A stretch of 64,000 bases of DNA from positions 87,225 to 151,224 of the forward strand of contig JAHBNG010000023.1 in the NCBI GenBank assembly GCA_019217005.1. The letters are read 5' to 3'. The position numbers were made by a program, and so were the translations under genes. Below, in pieces: positions 29,979-38,572 of this stretch (position 1 is its first letter; every line of letters begins with the position of its first letter). This DNA comes from Chloroflexi bacterium TSY (lineage in GTDB: Bacteria; Chloroflexota; Anaerolineae; Caldilineales; Caldilineaceae). The notes under the pieces are model-generated. The model did no database searches. It worked only from the letters and a program-made list of their open reading frames with translations, and was not told the DNA's origin.

Positions 29979-30729
29979 TAAGACGAATATATCACGGTAT
30001 TTGAGTGAAGCTCCTTGGCGAGCCGAAAAACTCAATGATGAGCGTATAGGTTACATGAAGTCAGAGACAGCACAATACCAACGTTCAGAGTCAGAATCGG
30101 TATTAGCGATTGACGATACACTATGTGAACACGTGGGAAGTCTGTTCGAGTATATCGATACACACTACAATCATAGCAATGGTCAGCATCCACTGGCTCA
30201 TAACTTAGTCACAAGTCACTATGTCAGTGGCGCTGTTCGTTTTCCGGTCGATGCAAGTATCTACCGACGGTACGAAGAGTTTACCGACTGGGAAGCATTT
30301 GTGGAAAACCATTTCCCAGTGACTGAGATTCCCAAGAAAAAGAAAGAACGAACCGCTTTTCATAAACGAGTGGATAGCCACCTATTAACTGACCCCGCCT
30401 TTCGAGGGCTAGACGAAGCGTTTAAGACCAAGATAACCATTGCCAGTGAACTGGTTGAAAAAGCTGTTGAACGAACCCTTATCTTTGGTTGGGCTCTCTT
30501 CGATGGTTGGTATCTCGCTCCAGATCTTCTAGCTGTACTCGATCGTCTGAATAAAGATTGGATCAGCATCTTGAAGTGCAATCGCAATCTGGAGACAAAT
30601 AGCTTTCGTTTGCGAGATGAAGACGGTCAGCCGATAACTTTCGAGGGGCCACATATTAAAGTCAAAGAGTTGGTCCCCTACATCCCCCAGAATGCCTACA
30701 AACCTGTCACCATTGATGGTCGTACTTAC

Positions 30730-30884
30730 GGGGTGGTTCATTTTAGGCGGACAATTAGGTTTACATTTTTGCAAAGAGAAAAGATGTTTATATTTTCTAC
30801 TTTGAGCCATGCTCAGGCAGAAAATGACCTCATATAGATTTTTATCTATGTATCAAAAGTGTAAACCTAATTCTGAACCACCCC
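30730..30884 (-). mobile_element. MITE family 2, copy 2 (155 bp)
   Basis: Same 155-bp element as at 20910, inverted, with an exact 8-bp duplication GTACTTAC (30722-30729, 30885-30892) inside the host IS transposase. Excision in silico restores DGRTYYTFTMTVRIPS in frame, which proves the insertion boundaries. Confidence 0.94.
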
Positions 30885-32470
30885 GTACTTACTATACCTT
30901 TACCATGACTGTGCGTATCCCTTCTATCGGCAAGGTACGCATCGTGATTAGTTTTGATAATCCTGAATTGCAAGGCAATTAGGCCGTTTTAGTGACCAAT
31001 CGCACTGATTGTAATGCCAAACGCATTCTCTCGATTTACCTGCTTCGTTGGCCTATCGAGACGGTTTATCAGGATGGTAAACAACTGCTTGGCCTTGATG
31101 AATATTGCATGCGAACTGCCCACGCCTTTCAAAAACATTGGTCTCTGGTCTTCGTGGCTTATTCTCTCTTGCACCTTGATTGTTTGGGACCATCATTGGC
31201 TAAAACTCAATTCTCGCCCAGCAAATCCCTTGGTGAGGCTACTCGGCAGCAAGCTCAGTCACTAATTCAAGATCTCATCTTGACTGCACATCATGCCTTG
31301 AATGACGGACAGGAGATTGCAGAGGTCTTCGCTACCCTTTTCGCCAAACAGCAGGCCTGCTCTGCTTAATTTTGACTTTGTCAAATCCGGCACCTGCTCA
31401 AAATACAACTATCGAGTAAGGTAAATGGCCTGTTATTCGGCCTTATTCTTGGGCTTTTTCTTGTCGTTTTCGCTATTCAGCGTCGCTCTCTCTCGTTTCT
31501 ACTGCGGAATGGAGCAGCGGTGGCAGTACCTATTTTGGTTTTGACCGGTTGGTGGTTTATCCGCAATTGGAGATTATATGGTGATCTGCTGGGTTGGTCT
31601 GCCTATGTAGAGGTATTTCGCGTCAATTTGCGGTCAAGTTTGCTAACGGGGAACGACATTCGGCACTTCTTTTCGACACAATTCAACTCATTTTGGGGTC
31701 GTTTTGGGTGGATGAACATTTGGTCTCCTTCGTGGTTTTATATGTGGATCCGACTCTTAATGACAATGGCTTTGGTGGGGTTATTTGTCTTTGTGGTTCG
31801 ATGCTGGAGGAAGCTCAGTTCTTTTCAGCAGCTCGCAACCGGAACATTGCTTTTGATGTCTTTCACATATGAATCATATATGCTCTGGGCGATTACTAAA
31901 TTCAACGATTCCTGGTACCAAGGCCGCTATATCTTTCCAATCATTGCGCCGCTCATGTTGCTAATGAGTATTGGACCCTCTTATTCAACAATTCCAGAGC
32001 CCAAATGGCGGGCTTGGCTGCTACCGCATCAAACAGACTACCAGTTTGGAGATTCATTCTTGCTGCGAGGATACGAGTTGGAAACAGGCGGGTTGCAACT
32101 TGTGCTGAATCTCTATTGGCAGGCGAAAGGAGAACCAGATTTCAATTATTCTGCATTTGTTCATCTGCTTGATGAGAATGATAATATTCTGATACAAGAT
32201 GATCATGCGCCGGGGGAATCAGTTGGATATCCACCAAAGGTCTGGCAGAATGAAGATATTGTTGTGGGGCGGTATACATTGGAATCACCTGCGAATCTTC
32301 CAATCAACCGATATCGGCTTCGTGTCGGGTTGTACAACTGGGAAACCGGACAACGATTAAAGGTATATTCCGACGATGAGTATGTAGGTGAGTACGTGAT
32401 TTTAAGTGAGTGACATGTTGATTCACTCACTTCACAGAGCCAAAAGATATAACAAGAATCAGGACAGACT

Positions 32471-33613
32471 ATGAACCAGAAGACCTTACTGACTTATTTT
32501 CAAGACAAACAATCCGAAATGCTCAACGTCATTCAGCAGCTTGTCGAGATGGAGACACCGAGCGATGATAAACCCCGTTTGGACGCCTTTGCGCAGTTGA
32601 TCGGCGATCGGTTAGCCGGCGCTGGAGCCGAAGTTGAACTCATTCCCAATGAAACGACAGGGGTACATGTCCGTGCCACCTTTGGTCCGCACGGTGGTAA
32701 GGCCAAACCTGCACTGATCTTATGCCACTATGACACTGTCTGGCCTGTCGGCTCGCTGGAAACACACCCTTTTCGTGTAGATGAGCAAGGCTGGGCCTAT
32801 GGACCTGGTATTTTCGACATGCAGAGCAGTTTGATGCTGGGCGAGTTTGTTCTACATGCTGTGCAAGATTTGGAACTGACCCTGCCTCGTCCCATCACCA
32901 TTCTAATTACCTCAGATGAAGAAACGGGCAGTCGCACGTCTCGTCAATTGATCGAGGATGAGGCAAAACGATCTGCCTATGTTCTCGTAATGGAATCGCC
33001 TCTGCCAAATGGAGTGCTCAAGACGACTCGTAAAGGCTGTGGTCACTTTGAGGTCCACGTGACGGGCAAAGCTGTTCATGCTGGCATCGAACCTGAAAAA
33101 GGGATTAGTGCCATCCAGGAGTTAGCACAGCAGATTCTGGCTTTGCATAAACTCACTGATCCGGATGTGGGAAGTACAGTCAATGTTGGTGTTGTGGAAG
33201 GCGGAACTCGTTCGAACGTTGTGGCGGCTTCCGCACATTGCGTGATTGATGCTCGAGTCTGGACGCAGAGTGAGGCGGATCGGTTGTACGAGGCAATTCA
33301 TGGTCTAGAACCGGTGACGCCTGGTGTTAAACTGGAAATCACGGGTGGGTGGAATCGCCCCCCCTTGGAGCGCTCTGCAACTGGCGCATTGTTTGAACAA
33401 GCCAAAGAGATTGCGCGTCTATTGGGCCTTTCATTGGAAGAAGGCGGTACAGGTGGTGGCAGCGATGGAAACTTAACGGGTGCACTTGGTGTTCCAACGC
33501 TGGATGGACTTGGTGTTCCCGGTTGGGGAGCACATGCGGATGATGAACATATTGAAACAGACAAGATACACACGAGTGCGGCGCTGTTGGTTGCGCTTCT
33601 GATGGAGCTCTAG
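32471..33613 (+). CDS. M20-family metallopeptidase (carboxypeptidase G2-like)
   Basis: 380 residues. Metal-ligand motifs are all present: LILCHYDTVWPVG (His and the base-orienting Asp), GPGIFDMQSSL (bridging Asp), TSDEETGSRTS (Glu pair), and the C-terminal HADDEHIETDKI. The dimerisation domain contains GKAVHAGIEPEKG. The closest class is glutamate carboxypeptidase/CPG2, which removes C-terminal Glu or related residues, but the substrate is not determined. No signal peptide, so cytoplasmic. It starts 57 bp after the broken glycosyltransferase. Confidence 0.92.
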   Translation: MNQKTLLTYFQDKQSEMLNVIQQLVEMETPSDDKPRLDAFAQLIGDRLAGAGAEVELIPNETTGVHVRATFGPHGGKAKPALILCHYDTVWPVGSLETHPFRVDEQGWAYGPGIFDMQSSLMLGEFVLHAVQDLELTLPRPITILITSDEETGSRTSRQLIEDEAKRSAYVLVMESPLPNGVLKTTRKGCGHFEVHVTGKAVHAGIEPEKGISAIQELAQQILALHKLTDPDVGSTVNVGVVEGGTRSNVVAASAHCVIDARVWTQSEADRLYEAIHGLEPVTPGVKLEITGGWNRPPLERSATGALFEQAKEIARLLGLSLEEGGTGGGSDGNLTGALGVPTLDGLGVPGWGAHADDEHIETDKIHTSAALLVALLMEL

Positions 33614-33684
33614 CGATGTTTATGTTGTTTTGATATAGGTAAGCATTCAGCGAGTCAGCTATCAGTCATCAGCTGGGCACGTCC

Positions 33685-33801
33685 TGTATTGTTCGATGAC
33701 TTCGTGACCTCCCATGTTCGAGGACATCGTAGCCACCACTCGAGGCGGAAGGGACACGATGTCTCCGAACAGCGGGGGTCACGAAGTGTCCGAACCATAC
33801 A
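33685..33801. repeat. Long imperfect inverted repeat (about 50-bp arms)
   Basis: Left arm 33685-33734 and right arm 33752-33801 are about three-quarters complementary, both containing the ACTTCGTGACC motif and GACATCGT. Outside them, AGCTATCAG-type words recur on both sides. It is probably a palindromic repeat unit or the ends of a decayed element in the 483-bp gap between the M20 peptidase and recA; no gene is seen there. Confidence 0.6.
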
Positions 33802-33921
33802 CTTCCCTGTCGAAACAAGCTGCTTAAACGTCTCGATCTGATAGCTGACATGCTGATAGCTGAACAGCTACGATATAGGTTTGCTCGATCATATTTGTTA
33901 GCGTTTCGTCACAGCTCTATC

Positions 33922-33950
33922 TTGACACAATAGAACAAATGAGCTATTAT
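33922..33950 (+). promoter_or_regulatory. Consensus sigma-70-type promoter of recA with internal palindrome
   Basis: TTGACA (33922-33927), 17-bp spacer, TATTAT (33945-33950). An AATAG...CTATT inverted repeat spans the spacer and the -10, a position where a repressor such as LexA could act, though it does not match a LexA box I can name. The start would be near 33957, about 140 nt before the recA ATG. Confidence 0.65.
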
Positions 33951-33993
33951 GTGACAAAAGCTAAAATTCGAATCCGTAAACCAAAATAGACTT

Positions 33994-34056
33994 GCTCACC
34001 TCCCAAATGTGTACAGAGAGACATCGCTGGCAGCGCACATTTGTGGTAGATGAGCC
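33994..34056. repeat. Repeat family 3 (GCTCATCT ends), copy in the recA leader
   Basis: GCTCACCTCCCA...AATGTG at the left and CACATTTGTGGTAGATGAGC at the right are imperfect inverted ends, 63 bp in all. The right end matches the right end of the repeat at 45508-45587 before cdsA (GGTAGATGAGCC). It lies between the recA promoter and its start codon. Confidence 0.65.
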
Positions 34057-34096
34057 AAATAGATTACTTACATCATAGATAGAATCGGAGGCCTTT

Positions 34097-35527
34097 ATGA
34101 GCGCACAGGCAGTTGATAGTGGTAAGTTGAAAGCATTGGAAACAACTCTGGCCAATTTGAACAAAAAATTTGGTGAAGGGGTTGTGATGAAGCTGGGTGA
34201 TACAACTCGGCTCAACGTGGAATCGATTCCCACTGGAAGTTTGAGTCTCAGTAGATCCAAATTTCAGGTTTTGAGAGAGAATTCTGGCTAAACAGTTGAC
34301 ATAAATACAAATTTGCCGGTCGATATCTAGTTTTTTGCGTTAGATTTGGGCGATTTTCAGATATGAAATAGGTTGTTTTCTGTAACCGAAATCTGAATAA
34401 ATGACTCCAAAATCCCTGCAATCTCGACTGAAAATCGCCAAAAACGCCAAATTTGGATCTACTGAGTCTTGATATTGCACTCGGTGTCGGTGGTGTCCCG
34501 AAAGGACGGATTGTTGAGATTTATGGTCCCGAAAGTTCGGGTAAGACAACTGTTTGTCTTCACGTAATTGCCGAAGCTCAAAAGGCGGGCGGAATTTGTG
34601 GATGTGGAGCATGCTTTAGATCCAGCATACGCTCGAAAGATCGGTGTGGATGTGGACAGTCTCTATATCAGCCAACCAGATACGGGAGAGCAGGCTTTGG
34701 AGATTGCCGAAGCATTAGTTCGTTCAGGGGCAATGGATGTGGTGGTCGTGGATAGCGTAGCTGCATTGGTGCCGAGAGCAGAAATTGAAGGCGAGATGGG
34801 CGATAGTCATGTAGGCTTGCAGGCACGGCTGATGAGTCAAGCACTTCGCAAACTAACAGGTGTAGTGAAGTCGAGTGGAACGACTCTTATCTTTACGAAT
34901 CAACTACGTCAAAAGATTGGTGTGATGTTTGGTAGTCCTGAGACAACCAGTGGTGGCATGGCACTGAAATTTTATGCCAGCGTACGGCTGGACATCCGTC
35001 GTATTCAGTCGATTAAGCAGGGAACGGATGTGATTGGCAACCGAACCCGCGTGACCCTTAAGAAGAACAAAGTCGCCCCACCATTTAAAGTCGCCGAGTT
35101 TGACATCATGTATAACGAAGGGATTAGCACCTCTGGCGATTTGGTTGATCTGGGTGTTGATCAAGACATTATCGATAAGCGTGGTAGTTTTTATTCGTTT
35201 AAGGAGACGCGTCTTGGACAGGGTCGCGAAAACGCAAAGCAATTTCTCGTCGAAAATCCAAACATGGCGGCGGAAATTGATGGATTGATTCGAAGCAAAT
35301 TTGGTCTGCCCGTTAATTTGGGACCAAAGACTGATATCCAAGCAGATGATGCTGATACATTCTCTCAAACCTCAGCCGAAGCCGACAACGGAAAAGAAAA
35401 ATCGGTAAGTGCCAGCAGATCGAAGCGCAAGTCATCAACCAAAGCTAGCGCAGCCGCAGATACCGTCTCAGCAGCTGAAAACAAAACCGTGGAAGTTGGG
35501 CAAAAGACGATAGAACGAGCCGCCTAA
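34097..35527 (+). pseudogene. recA: RecA recombinase, interrupted by a MITE and frameshifted
   Basis: GGAGG precedes ATG 34097. The N-terminus (KFGEGVVMKLGD...SIPTGSLSL) is cut at 34248 by a 216-bp MITE. The gene resumes [10 protein letters not shown] with Walker [10 protein letters not shown], then loses frame at about 34595. There the expected [15 protein letters not shown] is shortened by 8 bp, consistent with deletion between two TTTGTG repeats. The rest ([53 protein letters not shown]-binding loops and an acidic/Lys-rich tail) is intact to 35527. Three different frames are needed to read the protein, so no functional RecA can be made from this locus as written. RecA performs strand exchange and SOS induction; another copy may exist elsewhere. 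Confidence 0.93.
34249..34464 (-). mobile_element. MITE family 1, copy 2, inside recA (216 bp)
   Basis: Perfect 16-bp inverted ends (CAGTAGATCCAAATTT), flanked by AGTCT at 34244-34248 and 34465-34469. It is inverted relative to copy 1 and differs from it by one base in an A/T run. Removing the element plus one AGTCT restores [13 protein letters not shown], the invariant RecA sequence, so boundaries are firm. Confidence 0.95.
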
Positions 35528-35529
35528 TA

Positions 35530-35610
35530 GTCACATAATTTAAACTTCGTCCTTTCGTCCGCAATGCTGCCAGAGTAAAAAATGCTGCGAAGGTACGGAG
35601 TTTATGTGAC
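35530..35610. repeat. Inverted repeat after recA
   Basis: GTCACATAA (35530-35538) and TTATGTGAC (35602-35610), with further partial pairing AAACTTCG/CGGAGTTT just inside. It begins four bases after the recA stop. Related words occur near 18970. It may be a small palindromic element. Confidence 0.5.
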
Positions 35611-35687
35611 TTCTCTATAAGAATGGGCATTAAAGACGATAGCTGAGTTTTATTTGGATAGAGTGTTTCCATCACAATTATAATGAC

Positions 35688-35739
35688 AAATACAGGGTCT
35701 TTCTAGATAAATTATGTGTCTAGAAGGACCCTGTATTTT
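35688..35739. terminator. Bidirectional terminator-like hairpin between convergent genes
   Basis: AAATACAGGGTC plus TTCTAGA pair with TCTAGAA plus GACCCTGTATTT, a stem of about 20 bp with one mismatch and an 11-nt loop, ending in TTTT on the plus strand and an AT-rich run on the other. It sits between recA and the convergent SH3 lipoprotein gene, the right place to end both transcripts. Confidence 0.7.
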
Positions 35740-35820
35740 GATTGCGTATCAGAAAATCACATTTTCAAATGGGGTATTAGTCGTTATTTCGAACAGTGAA
35801 GAGGAATGTTGACCAATGCC

Positions 35821-36876
35821 TCAATTGTTATCAAGATAGAGTACATTTGCGGATGTATCGTTGAGTCCTTGTGTCAGCATTTCAAAATCACCAAAATACT
35901 CACGTTCATAGGTAGTTCCTTCAAATTCTCCTGTAAAGAGCCAACGTTTCTCGTAACTTAAAGCAAGCAGCAACCCTGTTCGAATGTCATGGCAGATTTC
36001 ACCTTCGTAGATTGTTGACCAGCCGTCGCCTTCTTCAACTTCAACAGTGTGAGGACCGGAACAATATGCTGCTATCTGACGACCGTTATCGAGATGATAA
36101 ATCGCATTTGGTTCTTCTGATTGAGGTCCAATCCAGTAACGATAGAGAAAATTTTCTTCATCTTGGCGTTTTCGTTCGATCCCAGAAAATCGATTTACCT
36201 CGAAGACCCATTCGTCGGTCGAGAAACATGTTTCGTCCCAGGTAACAGCATGGTCGATCTGGAGCCACTGTTGACCAACAACATTGTTGACTGAGGCCTC
36301 CACCGTCGCATTGCATGATTGGATTTCGCATCGTTCAGAACCACACTGCCATTCAACGTCCCATGTCGCACCTAAATCCTCGCTGAAGACAGAGTCATAC
36401 GTTGGAACTGTTTCAAGATCACCCTCTAAAGTGACTACAATATCTGCTAACCAAGCAAGAGTTGAAGGCTCTTCTGCGTTATCTGTATTGCCATCTCCTT
36501 CAATGCAACAAATTTGCCACCAATCACCTGCATCGTTCTTTTCCACCACGTCAAAAGTGGTTCCCGATGAAGCCGCTGTGAGAACCTGATATTCCAGACC
36601 TGGACCACTGCGCACATTGGCCCGTCGTCCACCTGTGCTGACTGTCGCGGTTACGTTGGTTGTTGAACGCACATCCAGATCTGGAATTGTAACGTTTGCA
36701 AGATCGCGCGATATCCGATTTGGACCACTTGGCGTTAGATTTGTTATCCCCTGAAATGGTCCGACAGGTCCTTCGCAGGCCGTCAATAGCAGAGAAAGCA
36801 AAAGAATGCTTAGGATAATGGGAGGGCAAAACACCAATCGACGTTCAACTAGCAAAAAATCAAACCAGAATTTCAT
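35821..36876 (-). CDS. Lipoprotein with bacterial SH3 domain
   Basis: 351 residues. The N-terminal hydrophobic helix ends in LLTAC (lipobox), so it is probably membrane-anchored outside the cell. An SH3b-like domain follows (TGGRRANVRSGPGLEYQVLTAASSGTTFDVVE, about residues 82-115), with WWQICC. The C-terminal about 200 residues have paired cysteines (CGSERCEIQSC) and no family I recognise. SH3b domains often bind cell wall or mediate protein contacts. It is followed, in the direction opposite to transcription, by the HEAT-repeat gene (15 bp upstream), so the two are co-transcribed. Confidence 0.78.
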   Translation of the reverse strand: MKFWFDFLLVERRLVFCPPIILSILLLSLLLTACEGPVGPFQGITNLTPSGPNRISRDLANVTIPDLDVRSTTNVTATVSTGGRRANVRSGPGLEYQVLTAASSGTTFDVVEKNDAGDWWQICCIEGDGNTDNAEEPSTLAWLADIVVTLEGDLETVPTYDSVFSEDLGATWDVEWQCGSERCEIQSCNATVEASVNNVVGQQWLQIDHAVTWDETCFSTDEWVFEVNRFSGIERKRQDEENFLYRYWIGPQSEEPNAIYHLDNGRQIAAYCSGPHTVEVEEGDGWSTIYEGEICHDIRTGLLLALSYEKRWLFTGEFEGTTYEREYFGDFEMLTQGLNDTSANVLYLDNN

Positions 36877-36891
36877 AGTTTCATTGCACCA

Positions 36892-37491
36892 TCATATAAA
36901 AGTTACGAGAACGTTGTCTAGTAGACCCAATTCGTCTAACGCTTCATATGCATGAGACCGTACAAGATAGTTTGGGTCGTTTAGATGTTGAAATAGAATC
37001 GGAGCAGTACGCATCGTTGCGATTTTATGCAAGGCATATGCGGCACGAGATCGAACACCATCATGGTTGCTTTGCATCGCTTTGGCCAAAACATCTACTG
37101 CATCGTCACCACACATCGAAAGAGCGTCAGCTGCCGACTGACGAACAAACCCATCTTCGTCTGCCAATCGAGCGACTAGCAATTCTAAATGAGGAGTAAT
37201 TGCTGCTGGTACTCGTTGATGAAGATGTCCAAGCGCCAAGGCGGTTGTTGCTCGTAATTCCGAATCTGGATCTGTCAAACTCAAAATGAGTGATTCAATC
37301 GAATCGGCTTTTCCGCAGTGTGCCAAAGTTCGAACGGCCCACCAACGTTGGTCCAATTCGCCCCTAATTGCCAATTGAATCAACTCTGATTCTAGAGAGG
37401 AATCTATTTGCAGGCTTAACTCTTCGGTCTTGGCGTCATCACCTACATCTATTGCTACTAAAAATTCTTGAAAGGTTGTTTCGTTAACCAT
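36892..37491 (-). CDS. HEAT-repeat protein
   Basis: 199 residues made of about five HEAT-like helical pairs (WAVRTLAHCGKADSIESLI, RATTALALGHLHQ, FVRQSAADALSMCGDDAVDVL, VRSRAAYALHKIATMRTAPIL, LVRSHAYEALDELGLLDNVL). Such solenoids are protein-interaction modules; PBS-lyase-type HEAT repeats have the same spacing. No signal peptide. It lies 3 bp after the upstream gene and 15 bp before the SH3 lipoprotein gene, forming a three-gene minus-strand operon. Confidence 0.82.
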   Translation of the reverse strand: MVNETTFQEFLVAIDVGDDAKTEELSLQIDSSLESELIQLAIRGELDQRWWAVRTLAHCGKADSIESLILSLTDPDSELRATTALALGHLHQRVPAAITPHLELLVARLADEDGFVRQSAADALSMCGDDAVDVLAKAMQSNHDGVRSRAAYALHKIATMRTAPILFQHLNDPNYLVRSHAYEALDELGLLDNVLVTFI

Positions 37492-37494
37492 TGG

Positions 37495-38403
37495 TTATTG
37501 ATTGATTGGACGGAGTTCATATATTTTTAACCAATCGAAATTTACCTCAGCCGGGACTGAGTATTGAGTCCCCCCGGCTAATCCAGTCGTACCTGCTGGA
37601 AGTTGAGGCTGATTAACGGTAATAAGCAATTGCCCATTTGCTGAGAACTTCAACGTTTGCCCGTTGTCTTCAAGTACAACATGATTGGCTGTGTCTACAC
37701 CATTTAGGAATGTAGAGAATGTCCAAGGCTGAATAGTTTGCCATATACCTTCTTTTTGAAGTAGAAGTTGAAAGCGTTCTTGTCCATCGATCTCAAAGAT
37801 GTAAAATGACTGATCATCCTGATATCGTGCGAGAAACCCTGCGTAGCCAAAGGGGGCATCCTTGTCCCCCACATTGATAGTTATGCTTGTTTCTAGTCGA
37901 TAAGGTGATGTTCCAACGATTGATAAAACACTCCACGCTGCATATCCCGGCCAAGGTCGTATTCGATAGACACGCTCTCCAGGCAAGAACCCCATAATCC
38001 ATTGTTCTGGGCGTTCATCAACTGCAAGTGGAGTGTGTGGCCGAACGAAATCGTCTTCCAAAATTAAAAAAGCGCTCAGTTCAGGCAAATCATTGGACTT
38101 AACATCTTGGTGCTCAATATTTGTATCTAATAACTCATCGGAGGAAGCATCCAATAATCGCGTCATGACTAGGATCGCTGTCGCGATCATGAGCAAAATA
38201 AATACAAGCATTGCACTCCAAAGATGCCCAGGAGTCGGATTCGTTTCTGGAGGCCGTTGAATTTCCGATTTTGCTGTCGGTCGAGGTGGGCCTAACCCAA
38301 TCTCTTGACGTTTTTGCATGCTGCGTTGGTTCATAACGCTGTCCACGTGAATCGATTCAGGTCCAGCATGCGGGACACTTTGCGAGGCAGAAGAGGATGA
38401 CAT
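37495..38403 (-). CDS. Membrane-anchored protein with a concanavalin/LamG-like C-terminal domain
   Basis: 302 residues. A Ser/Gln/Pro-rich cytoplasmic N-terminus of about 62 residues is followed by one transmembrane helix (AMLVFILLMIATAILVMTRLL) and an extracytoplasmic beta domain. The pattern YAGFLARYQDDQSFYIFEIDG, FSANGQLLITVNQP and GLAGGTQYSVPAEVNFDWLKIYEL resembles 3-keto-disaccharide hydrolase (DUF1080)/LamG-like jelly rolls common in Chloroflexota. Function is unknown; carbohydrate binding is possible. It is first in a minus-strand operon with the HEAT and SH3 genes and divergent from the phospholipid synthase gene. Confidence 0.75.
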   Translation of the reverse strand: MSSSSASQSVPHAGPESIHVDSVMNQRSMQKRQEIGLGPPRPTAKSEIQRPPETNPTPGHLWSAMLVFILLMIATAILVMTRLLDASSDELLDTNIEHQDVKSNDLPELSAFLILEDDFVRPHTPLAVDERPEQWIMGFLPGERVYRIRPWPGYAAWSVLSIVGTSPYRLETSITINVGDKDAPFGYAGFLARYQDDQSFYIFEIDGQERFQLLLQKEGIWQTIQPWTFSTFLNGVDTANHVVLEDNGQTLKFSANGQLLITVNQPQLPAGTTGLAGGTQYSVPAEVNFDWLKIYELRPINQ

Positions 38404-38516
38404 GAAATTAAAGGTTTTTATTATATATTCAGCAAGAAGTATTCATTATAGCATCGGCGGTTGCGCGATTCCAAAGTACTCAAAGTACTGAATTTGCAGT
38501 ACACACCTACTTTGTA

Positions 38517-38545
38517 TTGTCGTTTTTCGGGAATCAGTCTACAAT
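38517..38545 (+). promoter_or_regulatory. Candidate promoter of the phosphatidylcholine-synthase-like gene
   Basis: TTGTCG (38517-38522), 17-bp spacer, TACAAT (38540-38545). Just upstream, AGTACT-type words repeat (38476-38502: AAGTACTCAAAGTACTG...AGTAC), a possible regulator site shared with the divergent operon. Confidence 0.5.
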
Positions 38546-38572
38546 TGAGCATATGGGGCAGAGGCGTCCCTG

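Larger units (their letters stand above)
28499..31369 (+). pseudogene. Transposase of the host IS, interrupted twice
   Basis: It starts MQLPIVNVAPLVREHSETF, runs to DSADK where ISAzo13-like copy 2 enters, and resumes TNISRYLSEAPWRAEK. It contains VLAIDDTLCEHVG (Asp), ALFDGWY (Asp) and LLRWPIETVYQDGKQLLGL (Glu), a DDE pattern of the IS4/IS701 group. The 155-bp MITE enters after DGRTY, and an in-frame TAG follows at about 30980 (LQGN*AVLVTN). The element cannot make its own transposase. Confidence 0.85.
28397..31416 (+). mobile_element. IS4/IS701-like element carrying two nested insertions
   Basis: Terminal repeats CTCGATAGTTGT and ACAACTATCGAG, flanked by an exact 7-bp duplication TAAGGTA (28390-28396 and 31417-31423). 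Inside lie an ISAzo13-like element (28678-29978) and a 155-bp MITE (30730-30884), each with its own duplication. Without them the host element is about 1.55 kb. The order of events is host IS into the glycosyltransferase, then both insertions into the IS. Confidence 0.9.
27612..32413 (+). pseudogene. GT39-like membrane glycosyltransferase, multiply disrupted
   Basis: Fragments in order: NPPYEAPDEVGHFGYILHL (27800s), HPPLYYLLAATL, LNPQFLFISGSINNDNLL, then SKV up to 28396, and after the IS NGLLFGLILGLFLVV and VLTGWWFIRNWRLYGDLLG. A soluble C-terminal beta domain ends at 32413. The order matches polytopic lipid-linked sugar transferases (GT39/ArnT/DUF2142-like) of Chloroflexota. Lesions: a 75-bp palindromic insertion near the start (27666-27740), an in-frame TAG at 27917-27919 (GSA*HPPLYY, likely CAG originally), and a 3020-bp composite IS at 28397-31416 with TAAGGTA duplication. 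The gene start overlaps the ATPase stop. Confidence 0.85.
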
